From NCBI GenBank assembly GCA_011009095.1, contig VTPC01004299.1:19327-83326 (forward strand): DNA of 64,000 nt, in the 5' to 3' direction. Of this stretch, positions 10,457 to 22,689 are shown in pieces. Position 1 is the stretch's first letter. Each line of letters begins with the position of its first letter. The DNA is from Ignelater luminosus. Its lineage: Eukaryota; Arthropoda; Insecta; Coleoptera; Elateridae. The notes beneath the pieces were generated by a model. The model saw only the letters and a list, made by a program, of their open reading frames with translations. It was not told where the DNA came from and did no database searches. Made by a program: the position numbers and the translations under genes.

Positions 10457-13400
10457 TGTTGGGCTTGTTGAGTAAGTTAAGTTATTCGAACTGATGAAGT
10501 TTCTCTTACTATTTATAACAGTTAGTCTTCTAGGTCGAAAGATTTCTAACACTGTTTGGTGAATGGTGCAAGAGGGCAAATATATAAAGTTGTCTATTTA
10601 CAACAATAATTGTAGATTGAAGTTGCCATGGGTTGAGATATAACCCTTCAGCATAATGAAGTTTACAAAAATCTTCTACTCTTATATTAAATGATTTTGA
10701 AATCGATCGATTCCTAGATGCTTTCTCGTTTTTGAAGGTAGCTGCACTTTTTATTTTTCTTGAAAACTGTATAGGACTAATGGTATTCAGGACTCCTCTT
10801 CGACAACTGTCAGTTGGATTTTCTAGTTTCTTGCAATGAAAATCAGCAGAGTAGATAGCTAGAATGTAGCTATCAGTGGTACCTAAAGTTATTCGAGACA
10901 AGTAACTGGCCCTGTCACATGTTTTACGGTGACTACATTAGATGGTTATATCTCGTAGTTCTCAATCTGTATGGAGTTAATCAGATTTGAGGCTTATCAT
11001 TCGAGGCTCACAAATTAAAAGATACAATTGTTTATCAGGCCCTTACAAAATCCAATTTATCGGGCATAAATATTTGAATACGTCAGAAATAAATAAATTT
11101 AGAGACCAAAAGAGACAAAATTGAGAAAATATTTACTGATTGATTACACCTCTAATCTGAAAACAAAAATCGAAAATTCCCGATTTCATTTTCAGCTCAA
11201 ATTTCGAAACTCCCAGTGATGATACTCAAATTTGAATAACCCTATACTAATTGCATTTGATATATCTAAAAGGTTATTCTAATTATTCTTCTTTATGATC
11301 AGAAGTGTTAGATATGTAGGTAAGCAAACAAAGGTTTCTATCAGTACAAATGAAACTAAATATTCCCATTAGAAAAAAACAGAAGATTTTATCTACCAAG
11401 ACCTTCCTAAACCGACAACCATCCTTTTTCAGTACCACATCTAAGTTTCTCCAGGGAATACTTCCGTTTCATAGTTAACAGGAAATTTAGTTAGAAACTA
11501 TATGAAAAGTTGAATATGAGACACAGCGTATTTATATGTAATATTTGTATCGTACTCAATGATGTCAATCTTTTTTACGTAGTGAAACTTAAAAAACAAA
11601 GTTTTGCTCAAAACAAACACCGTTGTTTGTTGTATTATTAACAACGACAAAGGTTTGTTTTTCTATGCATTACGTCAAGTTGTACAATTTTATGTTATTC
11701 TCACAAATTTATAGCCGTCCGTTAAGCTTAACTGAAATAATTTATTTTTAAGTTTATATATTTACTACAACATAAAGCAAATGAAAAGAAGCATCAAGAC
11801 ATTTGAAAAATGTAGAAAATTTAAACTTAGAACTAATAAAGCGAAATTATTTTTCGTCTCAAAGTCTGTTCTATTTTATTTTTATATTCCCATGACTTGC
11901 AAGATCGTAGTGTTTTCCTGGAAATATACCGTGAGGTATTGCATGACATAACTTGATTGTTTTACATAGAAAGTGTCTCTTTCTGCGAGTACGAATGAGT
12001 TTACGCGTGTTTATATTTGTATACAAATTTCTTACTTAATTTTTATATTTAGATTGAATCTGTCATGCTGATTTGCTTCGCCCCTGCTCACTCGCCTTGT
12101 CTCTCTCGTCGTCGTCAAATCCGTATTTGGATTAAGAAACAAATCAAGGTTAAATTATGACAAACTGCTAGTAGGTAATTACAATTTTCGCAACATCAAA
12201 TAACGTACCACCTGTGTTTCAAAACATGACAAAATTCTAACTATTTTGTAAGGAATTTTAAATTGCTTGTTTTTGTTAAGGAAATTTATCTTTTTTTGGG
12301 CGTGATCGTGACTCGATCAAAAGTCGATTATGTCTCTAGGAAGTGGTAGGTAATAGACCTGTCGTATTCAACGTTGGTCTTTGAACGCACGTGCGAAGTG
12401 TCATCATGAAGTTGGTGGCGAACGTTTCCTAGCCTAAATAAACTAAACGAGGCGGCAGCAGCTGTGTCAGTTATTGGATGAACTCGTTGATGATCCGTAA
12501 CAGGAAGCGGAAAGGAGCGCCTCCCTGTTGTGCATTTTGCTAGTATATAGATGATATAATTAAATGTATGTAGGTACTTCCACTTCAAAGCCTTTAATTC
12601 CTCTTTAAACGCCGTCCTATTACATTTGTATAGCTACGAATCGATTTTAATTAGATTCCCTCTGTTGAAAGTTAAAAGTTGTTTAATAAACGTGCTGTAA
12701 TGGATGCATTTTAACAAATAAAAGCAGATTTAAAACGAAGTCTTTCAATTTCCTACGCCGCTAAAGCTTTTAAAATGTAAAAACGGAAAACCCTGCGGTA
12801 AACAAAATCGTTATATCACTTCCACAGGTTTTTTTATTAAATATATCGGAGAGGCATTCCGAAAAAGCCGCAGAGCCTTTTAAAGCGTCCACAAATTATT
12901 TTTTTCTCAATCGATATGTTAAGAATTTAAAGGAAATAAAGACGAGTATGTTCTTTTTTGTTAAATCTAAAGCTTCATTTTGACTCTTTATTTTATACAG
13001 ACCAGAACAGCTTCTCTCTCTAGTAAATTTGAAATATTCTCCTCCTTTTAATCAACTTTACCAGTTTACTGTTGGAGTTAAGGAATTTACACTAACGTTA
13101 AAATCTTGCATTTCAAAGTAGACTGTTTGCGAAGGAAATAGAACGAGTAAATTCCAAATTGTCTAAAATAAAGTCAATCTAATAACAAAAAGAACGTTCT
13201 ACCAAGAAGATTATGGACATTAAAATGATCCTGGGAGATTAAAAAGAAATCTTTTTTTTAAATATTTGTGTTTATTGTTTGTGTTAGTACTGTGTTTGTG
13301 ACAAACTAGTTTTTGTATACTAGTCGGTTATTCAATCAATACAGAAGAAATTGTGATGGCTGTCCGGGAAAAATGTCAAAAATTGGTGGAAAATGCTCTC

Positions 13401-13577
13401 CGTTTGCAGATGTTGCAAGAGGCTTTAATGATTGGAAACATTTAAATCCTCTAATTGCAAAAACTCTTCAAGCCATCGACTTTTTTTAAAAAAACAGACT
13501 CGAAAAGTAATTTGGCACAGCAAAGAAGGCAGCAATTGGAAGGAATATTTCTGAGCACTTTGAAATTGATCAGCTGC
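10457..13577. other. Long AT-rich interval without recognised genes
   Basis: A 123-codon open stretch on the minus strand (10530-10901) has no motif I recognise and no repeat relatives in the window. A weak hairpin built on AACAAAC/GTTTGTT lies at about 11610-11665. The portion 12050-12560 is less AT-rich and looks single-copy. No exon structure could be supported. Confidence 0.35.
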
Positions 13578-13720
13578 TGTGGACAAAACCCGGAAAAGTG
13601 GCCTAATACCCGTATAGACCTAAAGGAGGTATTGCTCACAGCAGCTCGAATGTCGGAGATGGGAATGATTCACAGATAATTTACCCTAAATTGAAATAGA
13701 AATTCACTAAAAGACCTCAG

Positions 13721-14830
13721 TTATTCCTTGAAGATGTCAGAAGCCAAAAAAGCGAGAATATATTTTTCCATAATATCAACCGTTAAATAGGGTCTTTCGT
13801 CACCTATAGCCTGTTCGAAAATATAATCGAATAAGACACGGGTACGAGCTAAGTGACAATTAGGCTCACGCGAGTCAGCTGGATTGCAATTATGCACAAA
13901 ATTAGGTCTGACTGAAATTCGAAAACTTTGCAAAGACACACGACGACCATTCATTGTCTCCCCGAATCGTTTCCCAAAGAAAAACGAGAACATTTGGAAC
14001 GCGTGGTTACAGTAACATCAGGTTTCCCACAACAAAAACAAAACCTCTTACCCTTTGCCTTGGGGCAAGACGAGAATAAATGACCTGAAACTTTGCAATT
14101 CCACATTTCGCGTCGGTTTTAGATTTCGAAAACTTATTTAGGAGAGCGGTAGGTTCTATAGAAGCAACCGTATGAACTGAAGACGTCTTGACGGCAACAT
14201 AAGCATGGTTCTAAATCTTTTTTCTAGTAGGAGGAACATAATTATCGATGATTTGACGAACCGGAGAAAACCTAGGGCTGCTAGCCAAAACAGTAGCAGT
14301 AGTTTGTGTACCTCTAGTATGAGAGGACATAGTGACAGTTGCAGAAGAAACAGTCAGAGCGACAGTGGAGGTGACCAACGACTGGATGGTTTAGCCGTTG
14401 AAGAACTCAGTTTCAGTCTCACAGCAGTAATCTGATATGACAATATCAAAACTGAGATAGATAAATCAGCTTATCCCTAATTGTAGTCTTCTCGGGGGGT
14501 CTTGACAACAGCATTATATAAACGTCCTAATAAATAGGCAAACTTGTTGATGTAGTTGAACGGTAGGGCTTAGATCTCGAACCAAATCTCGCAGAACTTC
14601 AATTCTCAATAAAACCTGTTCAAAATTGTCCGCAAAAAAATTAATATTGAGGACGCCTCCACACGTTTCCTGAAGCTTCTTTTCCAAGAACTTCTCTCAA
14701 ACACTTTCTTAACGCGGTAGTATCAGTTTGATGATTGCACCCGCGGATAGCGAATTCATACTATAACTCTTCACGAGTTAGCTTGCCCACACTCATGCGA
14801 TAAACCATCCTGAAAGTCGAGAAAACTCAA
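13721..14830 (-). pseudogene. Decayed gag with zinc knuckle
   Basis: The minus strand begins with an N-terminal pattern typical of insect gypsy gag (Met-Ser-Val-x-Lys-Leu-Thr-Arg-Glu-Glu-Leu, then ELAIRGC, near 14740-14790). It later shows CWNCKVSGHLFSSC (about 14070-14110), a C-x2-C-x4-H-x4-C zinc knuckle that would bind RNA in the particle. A second, degenerate knuckle (CFCCGKPDV) follows. Several stops and frameshifts separate these blocks. The downstream 90-codon open stretch (13721-13993) is in a different frame from the knuckles. No protease, reverse transcriptase or integrase motifs are present. Confidence 0.7.
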
Positions 14831-14996
14831 GTCACAAAAAAAACAATGGTAGATACGAGCCAACAAAACCATAGATCTTCTAAACGAGGACCGAAGCTGA
14901 ACTTTAAAAAAACTTGACACTAAAAACCAAAATAAGCAGACCTTAAAACATCAAATCCCAAACAATGAAAATCAAAAGGTCTCAAAACGTCAGGGT

Positions 14997-15014
14997 GCCA
15001 CACGTTGGGCGCCA
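14997..15014 (-). promoter_or_regulatory. Putative tRNA-Lys primer-binding site
   Basis: TGGCGCCCAACGTGTGGC on the minus strand differs at one base from the complement of the 3' end of insect tRNA-Lys. Its position directly inside the right-hand LTR-like segment is the expected one for priming minus-strand synthesis. Confidence 0.75.
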
Positions 15015-15125
15015 AAAATCCGTCACGGGTGAAACCCACAAAAGTGGCCTTATGCCCGTGCAGACTTAAAATATTGTGCTCGCAACAGCTCAAATGTCAG
15101 AGATGGGATGTATCTGTTCTGTATA

Positions 15126-15487
15126 TCTATCTCGACTTTGCGTCAAGCAGCCTCAGTTTAAGGTCACGCCCTAGTTGAGTGTAACTAAATTTAACGTGAA
15201 TCAAGCAAAGAAAGGTAGAACAACCACCTATAGCTGTAAAGTGGAATATTCTAATCTGACGTGCCAAACGGTAAAGTAAAGGCCAGGTTCAAACAGGAAT
15301 CATGCATGGATATAATACATTTCCTACGTACAATGGAAAATTTTGATGTAAATTAATTTATACTAAAACAAGCTTGGCCTGGGACAGTATTCCTAGTCGA
15401 CGAAATTATAAGAAGCACATGTGTATAAAAATAAATATTAAAATGACATTACACGGCCACTATCACTCTCAATTAGCAATACATATG
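15126..15487. other. Unassigned stretch
   Basis: No repeat or protein motif recognised. It may include LTR sequence beyond the part alignable with the left LTR. Confidence 0.3.
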
Positions 15488-16404
15488 GCTTGCATTAAAT
15501 CGAATAAGCATGCTTTGAGCTACTTTCCTCAGCAAATTCGGATTGAAATAATAAATTTAATTGGGACTAAAATATGACAGTAAAGTAAGATCGTCCAAGT
15601 ACTTTTCAATCATTGTTTATTGCATTCCACACGCTGTTCATTTGGAACAGATGAAAGAAGTCATTAGCTATGTTGACTTGTCAGACGGGAAGTGTCAAAT
15701 CACAGAAACTATTATTGATTTTGTAAATAGACGCAGACAGGTATCAAATGACATCTTGACCAAACTGAATGAAGATGGTTTAAGAATTGATGATGTGCCG
15801 TGTGCAGCACACAGCCTAGACCTTATTGAGGCACATTCTGAAGCTGTTTCACCCTTAATGGTAACCTCTTTTGAGGTTGTCCAAAACATTCTCAGTTTTT
15901 TCAGTACTTCTTCTGGGAGGTAGCAAGTTCTAGTTAGTAACCTTGAATTTACTTTGAAGGATCGTTGTGGTACAAGGTGCTAATAGCACTCTGAAGTGGT
16001 TATCAAACAGATAGATTACAAATTCTTGTGTCTTTTTCAATTGTGTGTCAATCGATAAAGTCAATAAGTCACTTCAAAATGAAGCCAATTCGATCGAAAA
16101 TGAACTTTCGAAGACTATCCAAGCTATCAGAGATGAAGGATTAGAACAAGTTATTGAGTATGCAACCCAAACAGCCCGAGAGAATGGCATTGAAGACAAC
16201 TTTTCCGAAACAAGGCGAAAGAAAGTGAACGTAAAATTAGTAGATCCTGCATATAAAAACAATCAAACATATCTTACTTTACAAAAAGAATTCAACAGAG
16301 CAGCTAATGTTGCATTTGATAGAATTCTTACTGAGCTGAAAACGAGACATGGGGCAATGTCTTCAATATTTTCCAACTTTCTTTTCTTACTGGAAAATCT
16401 CTGA
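15488..16404 (+). pseudogene. Decayed hAT-type (ZMYM1-like) transposase
   Basis: Three stretches read like consecutive parts of the hAT-derived protein family annotated in insects as zinc finger MYM-type 1-like. About 15500-15560 (SYFPQQIRIEIINLIG) is in one frame. Positions 15561-15923, after a frameshift, hold the KYFSIIV...EQM block and later PCAAHSLDLI. Positions 16045-16404 hold a C-terminal helical region with a NGIEDNFSETRRKKV segment. Relative to the family, the part between the DUF4371-like block and PCAAHSL is deleted, including the DNGANM-type motif, and a further gap precedes the last stretch. The dimerisation domain at the C-terminus is missing or beyond recognition. No TIRs or 8-bp duplication were found. 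Confidence 0.8.
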
Positions 16405-17014
16405 AGAATGATTCAATAAGCAATTTAGAATTACATTATATACACACGTCTCGAAGTCTGGCAACGTTGCATTTACGGAGCCAAGCAGATTTCAATTTCA
16501 ATTCGTTGTTTTGTTATTGAAGATTTCAGATTCTTTTTTTTTTGTAGCTCGTCATAAAAGACCCCGTCGAATAATTGTGGTAAGTGAACGGGAAATAAAA
16601 TTATCCAATCGTTGTATGTTAACACCTGCTGGTTCGTCTCTAGCTCCAATTACAGCTTGAATCCTTGTAAAGAAGACATTTAATGGTTTCTCGCAGAATT
16701 TGATTCCATTCTTACTTCGGCAACTGAATTAGGAGCTGGATTTAGAAGGGACCATAAAGCAGCGCAACGTTTTATTGAGATTATATTGAACCTATCGTTC
16801 TTAAAACTCTTCTGTACGCTCAATCACTTGCTTTAGCTACTTGCTTCCTATATTTGCACTTCTATTTGATAACTAACTTTTTTAATTGCGGAGTTGTGTA
16901 CGTTTGAATTTGCAAATAGCGCTTGATGTATTATACGCAACATTTGTGCAATATATACTCGCCCATTGACCAAAACGACCACCAGCAAAGAACGCAGAAT
17001 CGACACTAGTAGTG
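16405..17014. other. Unassigned stretch after hAT remnant
   Basis: May contain further hAT sequence beyond recognition. No motif or repeat boundary identified. Confidence 0.3.
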
Positions 17015-17500
17015 TCGTTTCTAAACGGTTTAGTTTCAATCTTAGTCTATAGACGCGCGACTAACCATAATACAATTAAGTAGGCGAGAGTTGACATCAA
17101 TAGCGGCTGTTCTTTTGAGGTTCTCTTCATTAAATCGTATTCGTCTGGATGTTAAAGAAACTCAAAGTATCCAAGAATCGACATCCTCACAATCTGTCTT
17201 TACATTTAAACGGAAAGTTCCCATTCTACATCAATGAATGTTGGTTTTGATAGTAGCATAAGCGAGTCAGTCACTAATTGAGATGAATAATGCGGTCGGG
17301 GGTACCCGTATTGATGTTTGCACTTAACGGAATCGCCATAAATTAACTTTTCGATCAAGTTAACAAAAACGTATTGCAAGCAACTTAGTCATTGTAATAT
17401 TATAATGATTTTTGTTTTACAAACTGTGATTTTAGAAATGTAATAATTAAAGGCCAAGAATAAAATTAACCGAAATAGTAACGTTATTTTACCGTTAAAG
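17015..17500 (-). repeat. Rpt-A dispersed repeat, copy 3
   Basis: Carries the body block CTATAGACGCGCGACTAACC near 17046, the CTTACGCTACTATCA relative near 17240, the stem-loop block near 17320 and the GTTGCTTGCAAC palindrome near 17370-17385. The terminal landmark follows at 17400-17460. It preserves the uninterrupted junction (TTGTAATATTATAATG) that is split by the mariner in copy 2. Confidence 0.65.
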
Positions 17501-17539
17501 AAAACGAAATTATAACAACCACAGGCGTATTAAAATTCG

Positions 17540-17860
17540 GGCCTCTCGAACCTTTCGGCCTTGTCGGACCATACGAGTCTGTCGGGCATTTGGACTTCTC
17601 GACCCTTCGGGTCTCTCCAGTCTTTTAGGTCGTTCGGGTCCCTCAGGCTTCTCGAGCCGCTCAGTCTTGTCAAGCCTTTTGGACTTTACGGCCCTTCGGG
17701 CTATTCGGATCTGTCTAGCTGTTCGAACTTCTCGGACCCTTTGGGCCGTTCAGGCCTGTAGGGCCTTTTCAGCTGCTCTTCTTCTTCTACTACTTCTTGA
17801 GTTAGGGCGTGCCGGCTCTTTTAGACTTTTCGGTCCTTTTGGCTTCTCGGGTCTCAAAAT
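17540..17860 (+). repeat. G9 GC-rich 9-bp-periodic repeat, copy 1
   Basis: G9 is a dispersed family with an interior of consecutive, degenerate 9-mers of consensus NTTCGGGCY. From about 17640 to 17770 the sequence divides cleanly into such units. A recurring landmark is the palindrome CCCTTCGGG, here at about 17569 and 17691. The unit length gives three-residue periodic translations in every frame, so open stretches here (17561-17761, 17667-17909) are by-products. This copy lacks recognisable family termini. Confidence 0.8.
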
Positions 17861-17926
17861 TAAGACTTTTGGAATTTTTGTTAAAGTAAGATTTTATGAT
17901 TATCGGTGAAATGTTTATAGAGCAAA

Positions 17927-18115
17927 TGCAAAACAATGTTACTTTATTTATCTGAATAAAAACAAAACAAAGAAACAGATATTAGTGTAAGCTTGTCAGT
18001 CAGTGGTTCAGATGTATTCGTACTGATGCACACACACGGAATCGCCGTAAATTGGTCTCCCGGCCCCACAATTTGCTGCTGAGTTAACAGAAACGTGTAG
18101 CAAGAAATCTAATTA
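17927..18115 (-). repeat. Rpt-A dispersed repeat, copy 4
   Basis: Starts in the ATCTGAATAAAAACAAAACA body block, passes through the TTAGTGTAAGC and CGGAATCGCC blocks and ends after AACAGAAACGTGTAGCAAG, where the palindrome is mutated. Confidence 0.6.
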
Positions 18116-18265
18116 AAGTTTGAGCAGATTTCCTTAATATTATATCGTATTTTGTTCATTTATATGTACAATTTAAATCAAAAATTTAAAATTTTTCATT
18201 TGTTGGCAGAAGTTGAACTAATTAAGTAACACGTGTGTAAGCTGTCTATTGGTGCAAGTATAATC

Positions 18266-19070
18266 ATGGATAGGCTAGGATCAGCTCAATTAATTTATGA
18301 GGAAGCTCGTGGTAATCTCTTAGCAGCTCATCGGCTGTATGCGGAGCGATATTTCAATTGACAGGTATCGCAGCATCATTCAACTTTTGTAAAGGTTGTG
18401 CAGCATTTACGTGATTAATACCTGAGGACGTGTAAGGACCGATCATATTCTGGAGGCAGAGCTTCCGATTTTAGATAGTGTGGCAGAAAACCCTGGAGCA
18501 AGTACAAGAAGCACATTTTGCTAATGGCTGCTGCTGCAAGTTGTTATTGTCGTGTAATGAAGCGATATTTACTGAGAATCCACACACACGATCCGAGAAG
18601 ATGGTCATCAACAACGTTTCGCTGTAAACGTCTTTCCTGGTTTTCTGGAAGTGTCTTTGATTGAACCATACGTGTTAGCTTCCCGATTAAATGGCGATGC
18701 CTACGCCAATTATCTAGAGAACGAAGTGCGCGAGGATCTTCCCATTTGTCTTTTTACACGATGCTGCGCCACTCCACGTTGCACATCCCGTCATGGAGGT
18801 ATTGCATGGACACTTTGGAGGGAGATGAACAGGAAGAAATGATCCAGTGCCTTGGCCACCTCGGTCACCGGATCTGATTCCTTCCGATTTTTACTTGTGG
18901 GGCCATATGATGCAGATAGTGTACTCAGTTCTTGTAGACACTCCAGAAGAGCTGGTAGAGCGCAGCAGCAAAGTTGCACAAACAATTTGACAGAAAGGGC
19001 ACAAGCATGCGTAGTTGTCATTTTATCACTGTTCAGAACGCAATTTGGAGGAAGGTCAAGGAGTTAAATT
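18266..19070 (+). pseudogene. Decayed mariner-type transposase, second lineage
   Basis: From the ATG at 18266 the reading gives an N-terminal block (AAHRLYAERYFN, then QVSQHHSTFVKVVQHLR) typical of a mariner lineage common in ants and other insects. The catalytic part follows about 400 bp later: PYVLASRLNGDAYANYLENE (about 18669-18725), then FLHDAAPLH and PWPPRSPDLIPSDFYLWGHM. The last two aspartates are separated by 41 positions, one of which is a stop codon (about 18838). The first aspartate block is not recognisable. Stops are scattered throughout. It differs clearly in sequence from the element at 6809-8112, although the aspartate spacing is the same. No TIRs found. Confidence 0.82.
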
Positions 19071-19247
19071 ACATAGCAGAACTTTCTGAAACGTGTTACT
19101 TACTGAAAGTGCGATTCCTATAATTAGTATCACACAAATAGTCATTTTCTTGAGAATTCTGTTAATTCTCTTTAATTGCTTTCACTAGAATAAGTTAGTT
19201 AATGCTGTCAATCCAATAATTAAAAACCAAGAAGAAAACGTTTAGCC
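19071..19247. other. Short unassigned stretch
   Basis: AT-rich sequence between the mariner remnant and Rpt-A copy 5; nothing recognised. Confidence 0.3.
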
Positions 19248-19480
19248 GTTAAATGCGGTCGGCAGTACCCGTATTGATGTTCAACACTTAGCGGAATCGC
19301 CATAAATTGGTCTCCCAATCCCGCAGTCTGCTGCTGAGTGGCAAACAAGCAACTTAGTTATTGTTATGTAAGGGGGAATCTAGAGAAAACTGTGATTTTA
19401 GAAATTTAATAATTAAAAATCAAGGATATCGATTGAAATAAACAAAACGAAATTATAAAAAATCAAAAACATAACGAAAA
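19248..19480 (-). repeat. Rpt-A dispersed repeat, copy 5
   Basis: Contains the GCGGAATCGCCATAAATTGG block at about 19291 and CCAATCCCGCAGTCTGCTGC, the AAGCAACTTAGTTATTG block, and the terminal TAATAATTAAAAATCAAGG landmark near 19410. The upstream body is missing. Confidence 0.6.
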
Positions 19481-21782
19481 CGATATTTGACATCTTTCGC
19501 ATCTCTGTTTAATAATAACAGCTTCAGAAAAGCAGTAATAATTTCCATATGTAAATAGTAAACGTTTCTAATTGATTTTCATAAAGATTTTTCTTCTGGT
19601 CAATTTGATATAAGCGGAAATACAAAAAAAGAAAAAGTAGCAGAACATGTTTGTGTTAATTAAAAGACGTTTAAAAATAAACTCGTTGTTCAAGGTCATA
19701 TCCATTTATATGAAGGAAGGTTTCAATTTCTCTTGAAATTAACCTGTAAAAAAAAGCTTGATGTTTTCTGTTAACACTACAAGTGTAATAGCGTGGTAAT
19801 AACCAACCCGCAGACTAGTCTAATGCGAAGTGTTTCTAAAATACTTAATTATTTCTAAAACGAGTTTCAGAAGATTCCTGTGCGTTATATAATTACACAT
19901 CAACATAATAATTATCAAGAGCATATAAAAAAGTTGCTTGAAAAGCGTCAATGAGTAAAAAAAAAGTAAATTAATGCTTGCTCTAAATATACTGTGTGTC
20001 CCAGTGATGATGAAATGTAAAAGATAATAAATGTCGCTACGATAGAAAATAAGCATACTGATGTGTCTATAGTATATTAAAGGAAAGTTTACATGCTAGA
20101 ATAATGTAAATAGCGCATCCTTTAATCTTACTTATCTAAACGTTTCAAAATAATAAATACATTTAGATCACAATCTCATCATATCACGCTGTAAATATAA
20201 ACAAACTTTAAGATTACGTAAGTATAAAGTGACAAGATATTTATGAAGGAAAGAGATGCATATTTAACAAAGCTCAATGAACTATTATATTAATTAATTA
20301 TCAAAGTGAATATTTCCTAACAGTAACTATTAAAGATTTTATTTTGCTCTGTTTTCTTTTAGTATAGTTAACCACAGAAACCATATAGAAATGACCTATA
20401 TTTAGAAACTATAATCATATTACCTTTGAAAACTTAATGCCACAGTTGCAATAGTGCACTTTCAACATCAACCGTTGCAATCGATAAAATGCTTCTATAC
20501 CATTCTAATTAAATAATATTCAATGGCATCAAGAATATTAAAAGGGAGCTACTTACGTTATACTGTTTTATAGCTTCATTAGGATTAACGCATTATACAG
20601 TTTCTCGTTTGCTATTTACTTCTTTATTTACTAAATACCGGGTGGATATAAAAAAATGCGTTTTGTGTTGTTGAGAATAATAAATATCTTCGCTTGGGGA
20701 AGAAATTTTCGAGCTTTTCATGGAAATGATCAGAAAACGTTTCATTTTCAAATTTTATAAATCAAAAGATAGATGAAATGTTTAGTAGTAGGCGGCTCTT
20801 CAAACAAATGAATGTGTTGACAGTTTTATAAAATAAAATGTATCTTCGTTTGTTAGAACAAATGAATCGCGATCAAATTTTCTTTGTTTCTCAAGGCCAT
20901 CGAGAACTGGGTTATTCTCATCCGCGAGAATTTTCGTTATCGGTGTGCAACATCGTCAGTGACCTCATGTATTTCGAGTGCAGTTTTCTAATGGTACTCT
21001 CGGTACTTAAGATTTTTCTGGACGAAAACAAAAATCCTCTTCCCTAAGTACTTTTAATATGGTTTCGATGCGGTTTGAGTTCTAGTGCACATTAGCAACC
21101 GGGATTTTGCACCGCGTCTGAAACTACTTGCGCTTCGATATTTTCTCCGACCTTATCTATAGTTTGCATCACTCTATTGGTTATCAAGCACGATACAGCT
21201 TCAGCCCTCGCCATACACGCGTTGATTAAAGCACTCTATTCATAGAAGTATCTTAAATACAAATCGTTAGAACGCTTGTCGCTCTAGCGCTAGCTCAGAT
21301 GCGTCGCAGGGTTTCGCAACAGTTTACACGACCAGCCCCTACAAGGAAGTGACCTAGGAGACTGAATTGGCTCCTATAAAGATAGATCTACTAGCAGAAT
21401 GTAACTTTAGGGCAGACATCTCATCAAAATAATGTAGTTCTAATAGTCAAGATGTAAAATATACGAACCAACTCGGCCAATTTGGCTCCGTGCCCATGTA
21501 TGCCCTGCAACTTTAGTGAAGTCACAAACAACAGTGCTAAGCGCCATAATCTGGTAGTTGCCGAAGAGTGTGAACACTTACGTATGCATATTTTCTCAGC
21601 GAAAACAACGATTTGGTGTAGTTTGCGTTATCGATCATATTTGGCTTCTGGTAAGAAAAAGGAAATGATGAGAAAAATCAATTGCGAGAACAGGAATAAT
21701 AAAGATTTATATCATTACTGTTGTTATAACTATAACCGATTTTCTTACGTTAGAACCCTCCACGGAACGAAATTTGATGCGT
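19481..21782. other. AT-rich interval without recognised genes
   Basis: Very AT-rich to about 20830. Open stretches of 69 codons (20838-21047) and 103 codons (21482-21793) have no recognised motif. The part 21100-21480 is less AT-rich. No exon or repeat structure could be supported. Confidence 0.35.
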
Positions 21783-22600
21783 CCCAAAAATAATAGGCCC
21801 GACAAGCCCGAACAGCTCGAAAGGCCCAAACAGGCCGAATTCCGAAAGACCGAAAAGTCCAAAAGGCACGAAAGGTTCATTCAAACGACCCGATAGACCC
21901 GAAGGGCTAAGAAGACGAAAAGACCCGAAGGGCCAAGAAGTCGAAAACACCCAACAGGCTCGAGAGGTCCAAACAGTCTAACAGACCCAAGAAGCCCGAA
22001 GGGCCAAGAAGTTCAAAAAGCTTAACAAGCCCAACAGGCCTGTATGGCCGAAGAGGTCCGATAGATCCGAGAAATCCAAAAGGCCCGATAGACCCGAAGG
22101 GCCAAGAAGTCGAAAAGACCCGGCAGGTCCGAACAGCCTAACAGACGCAAGAAGTGCGAAGGGCCGATAAGTTTAAAAAGCTCAACAGGTCCGACAGGTC
22201 CGAGAAATCCAACGAGCTCTATAGACCAGAAGAACGAAGAAATCGGAAATGTTCAACAGTTGTGAAAGGTCCAAACAACCTAACAGACTCGAGAAGTTCA
22301 AAAAAACTCGACAGGTCCAACAAGCACGAGAGATCCAAACGACCCGAAGGGCCGACAAGCCCGAACAGCCTAACAGATCCTAGAAGCCCGAAGGGCCGAG
22401 AAGTCTAAAAAGGTCGACAGGCCCAAACGACCCGACAGACCAGTATGGTCCGACAGGTGCGCAAGATCCAACCGGCCCGATAGATGCGAGGGACCCGAAG
22501 GGCCAAGAAGTCGAAAAGGCTCGACAAAACCGAAGGGACGTAGGACCGAAAGATTTTTAAACTGAGACCCAAAACCGAGCTTCGACCCGGATCGCGTGTT
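21783..22600 (-). repeat. G9 GC-rich repeat, copy 2 (longest array)
   Basis: About 780 bp of the 9-bp array in reverse orientation (unit RGCCCGAAN), with GCCCGAAGGGCC landmarks at roughly 21918, 21994, 22088, 22335, 22382 and 22492. At 22540-22600 it ends in the family's left terminus, reverse-complemented: a TTTTTAAACTGAGACCC block, then CCGAGCTTCGACCCGGATCG. The other terminus is missing. Translations such as 22154-22408 are by-products of the 9-bp period. Confidence 0.85.
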
Positions 22601-22689
22601 GTTGGAAATGAAATTCCTTCAGTATTCTGACTTTTAATGCCAGTTATATTAAGTTTTGGAAAAAATTCGCAAAAGTATCCATGTAGACA

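Larger units (their letters stand above)
13578..15125 (-). mobile_element. Small gypsy-type LTR element, gag only
   Basis: Two related segments, about 13578-13680 and 15028-15125, share blocks such as AAAAGTGGCCTTATGCCCGT and AGCTCAAATGTCAGAGATGGG with scattered substitutions and look like the two LTRs of a minus-strand element. Between the right LTR and the gag region, 14997-15014 reads on the minus strand TGGCGCCCAACGTGTGGC, one mismatch from the primer-binding site complementary to insect tRNA-Lys. Inside is only a broken gag; pol is absent. LTR ends are approximate, placed at plausible TG/CA dinucleotides. Divergence between the LTRs indicates an old insertion. Confidence 0.72.

Noticed and set aside
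10530-10901. 123-codon minus-strand ORF as a gene
   Set aside because: No domain, no recognisable relatives, no splice or promoter evidence; within what a region this size can give by chance.
17561-17909. Leu/Gly/Ser-rich ORFs on the plus strand
   Set aside because: By-products of the G9 array; overlapping frames are all open for the same compositional reason.
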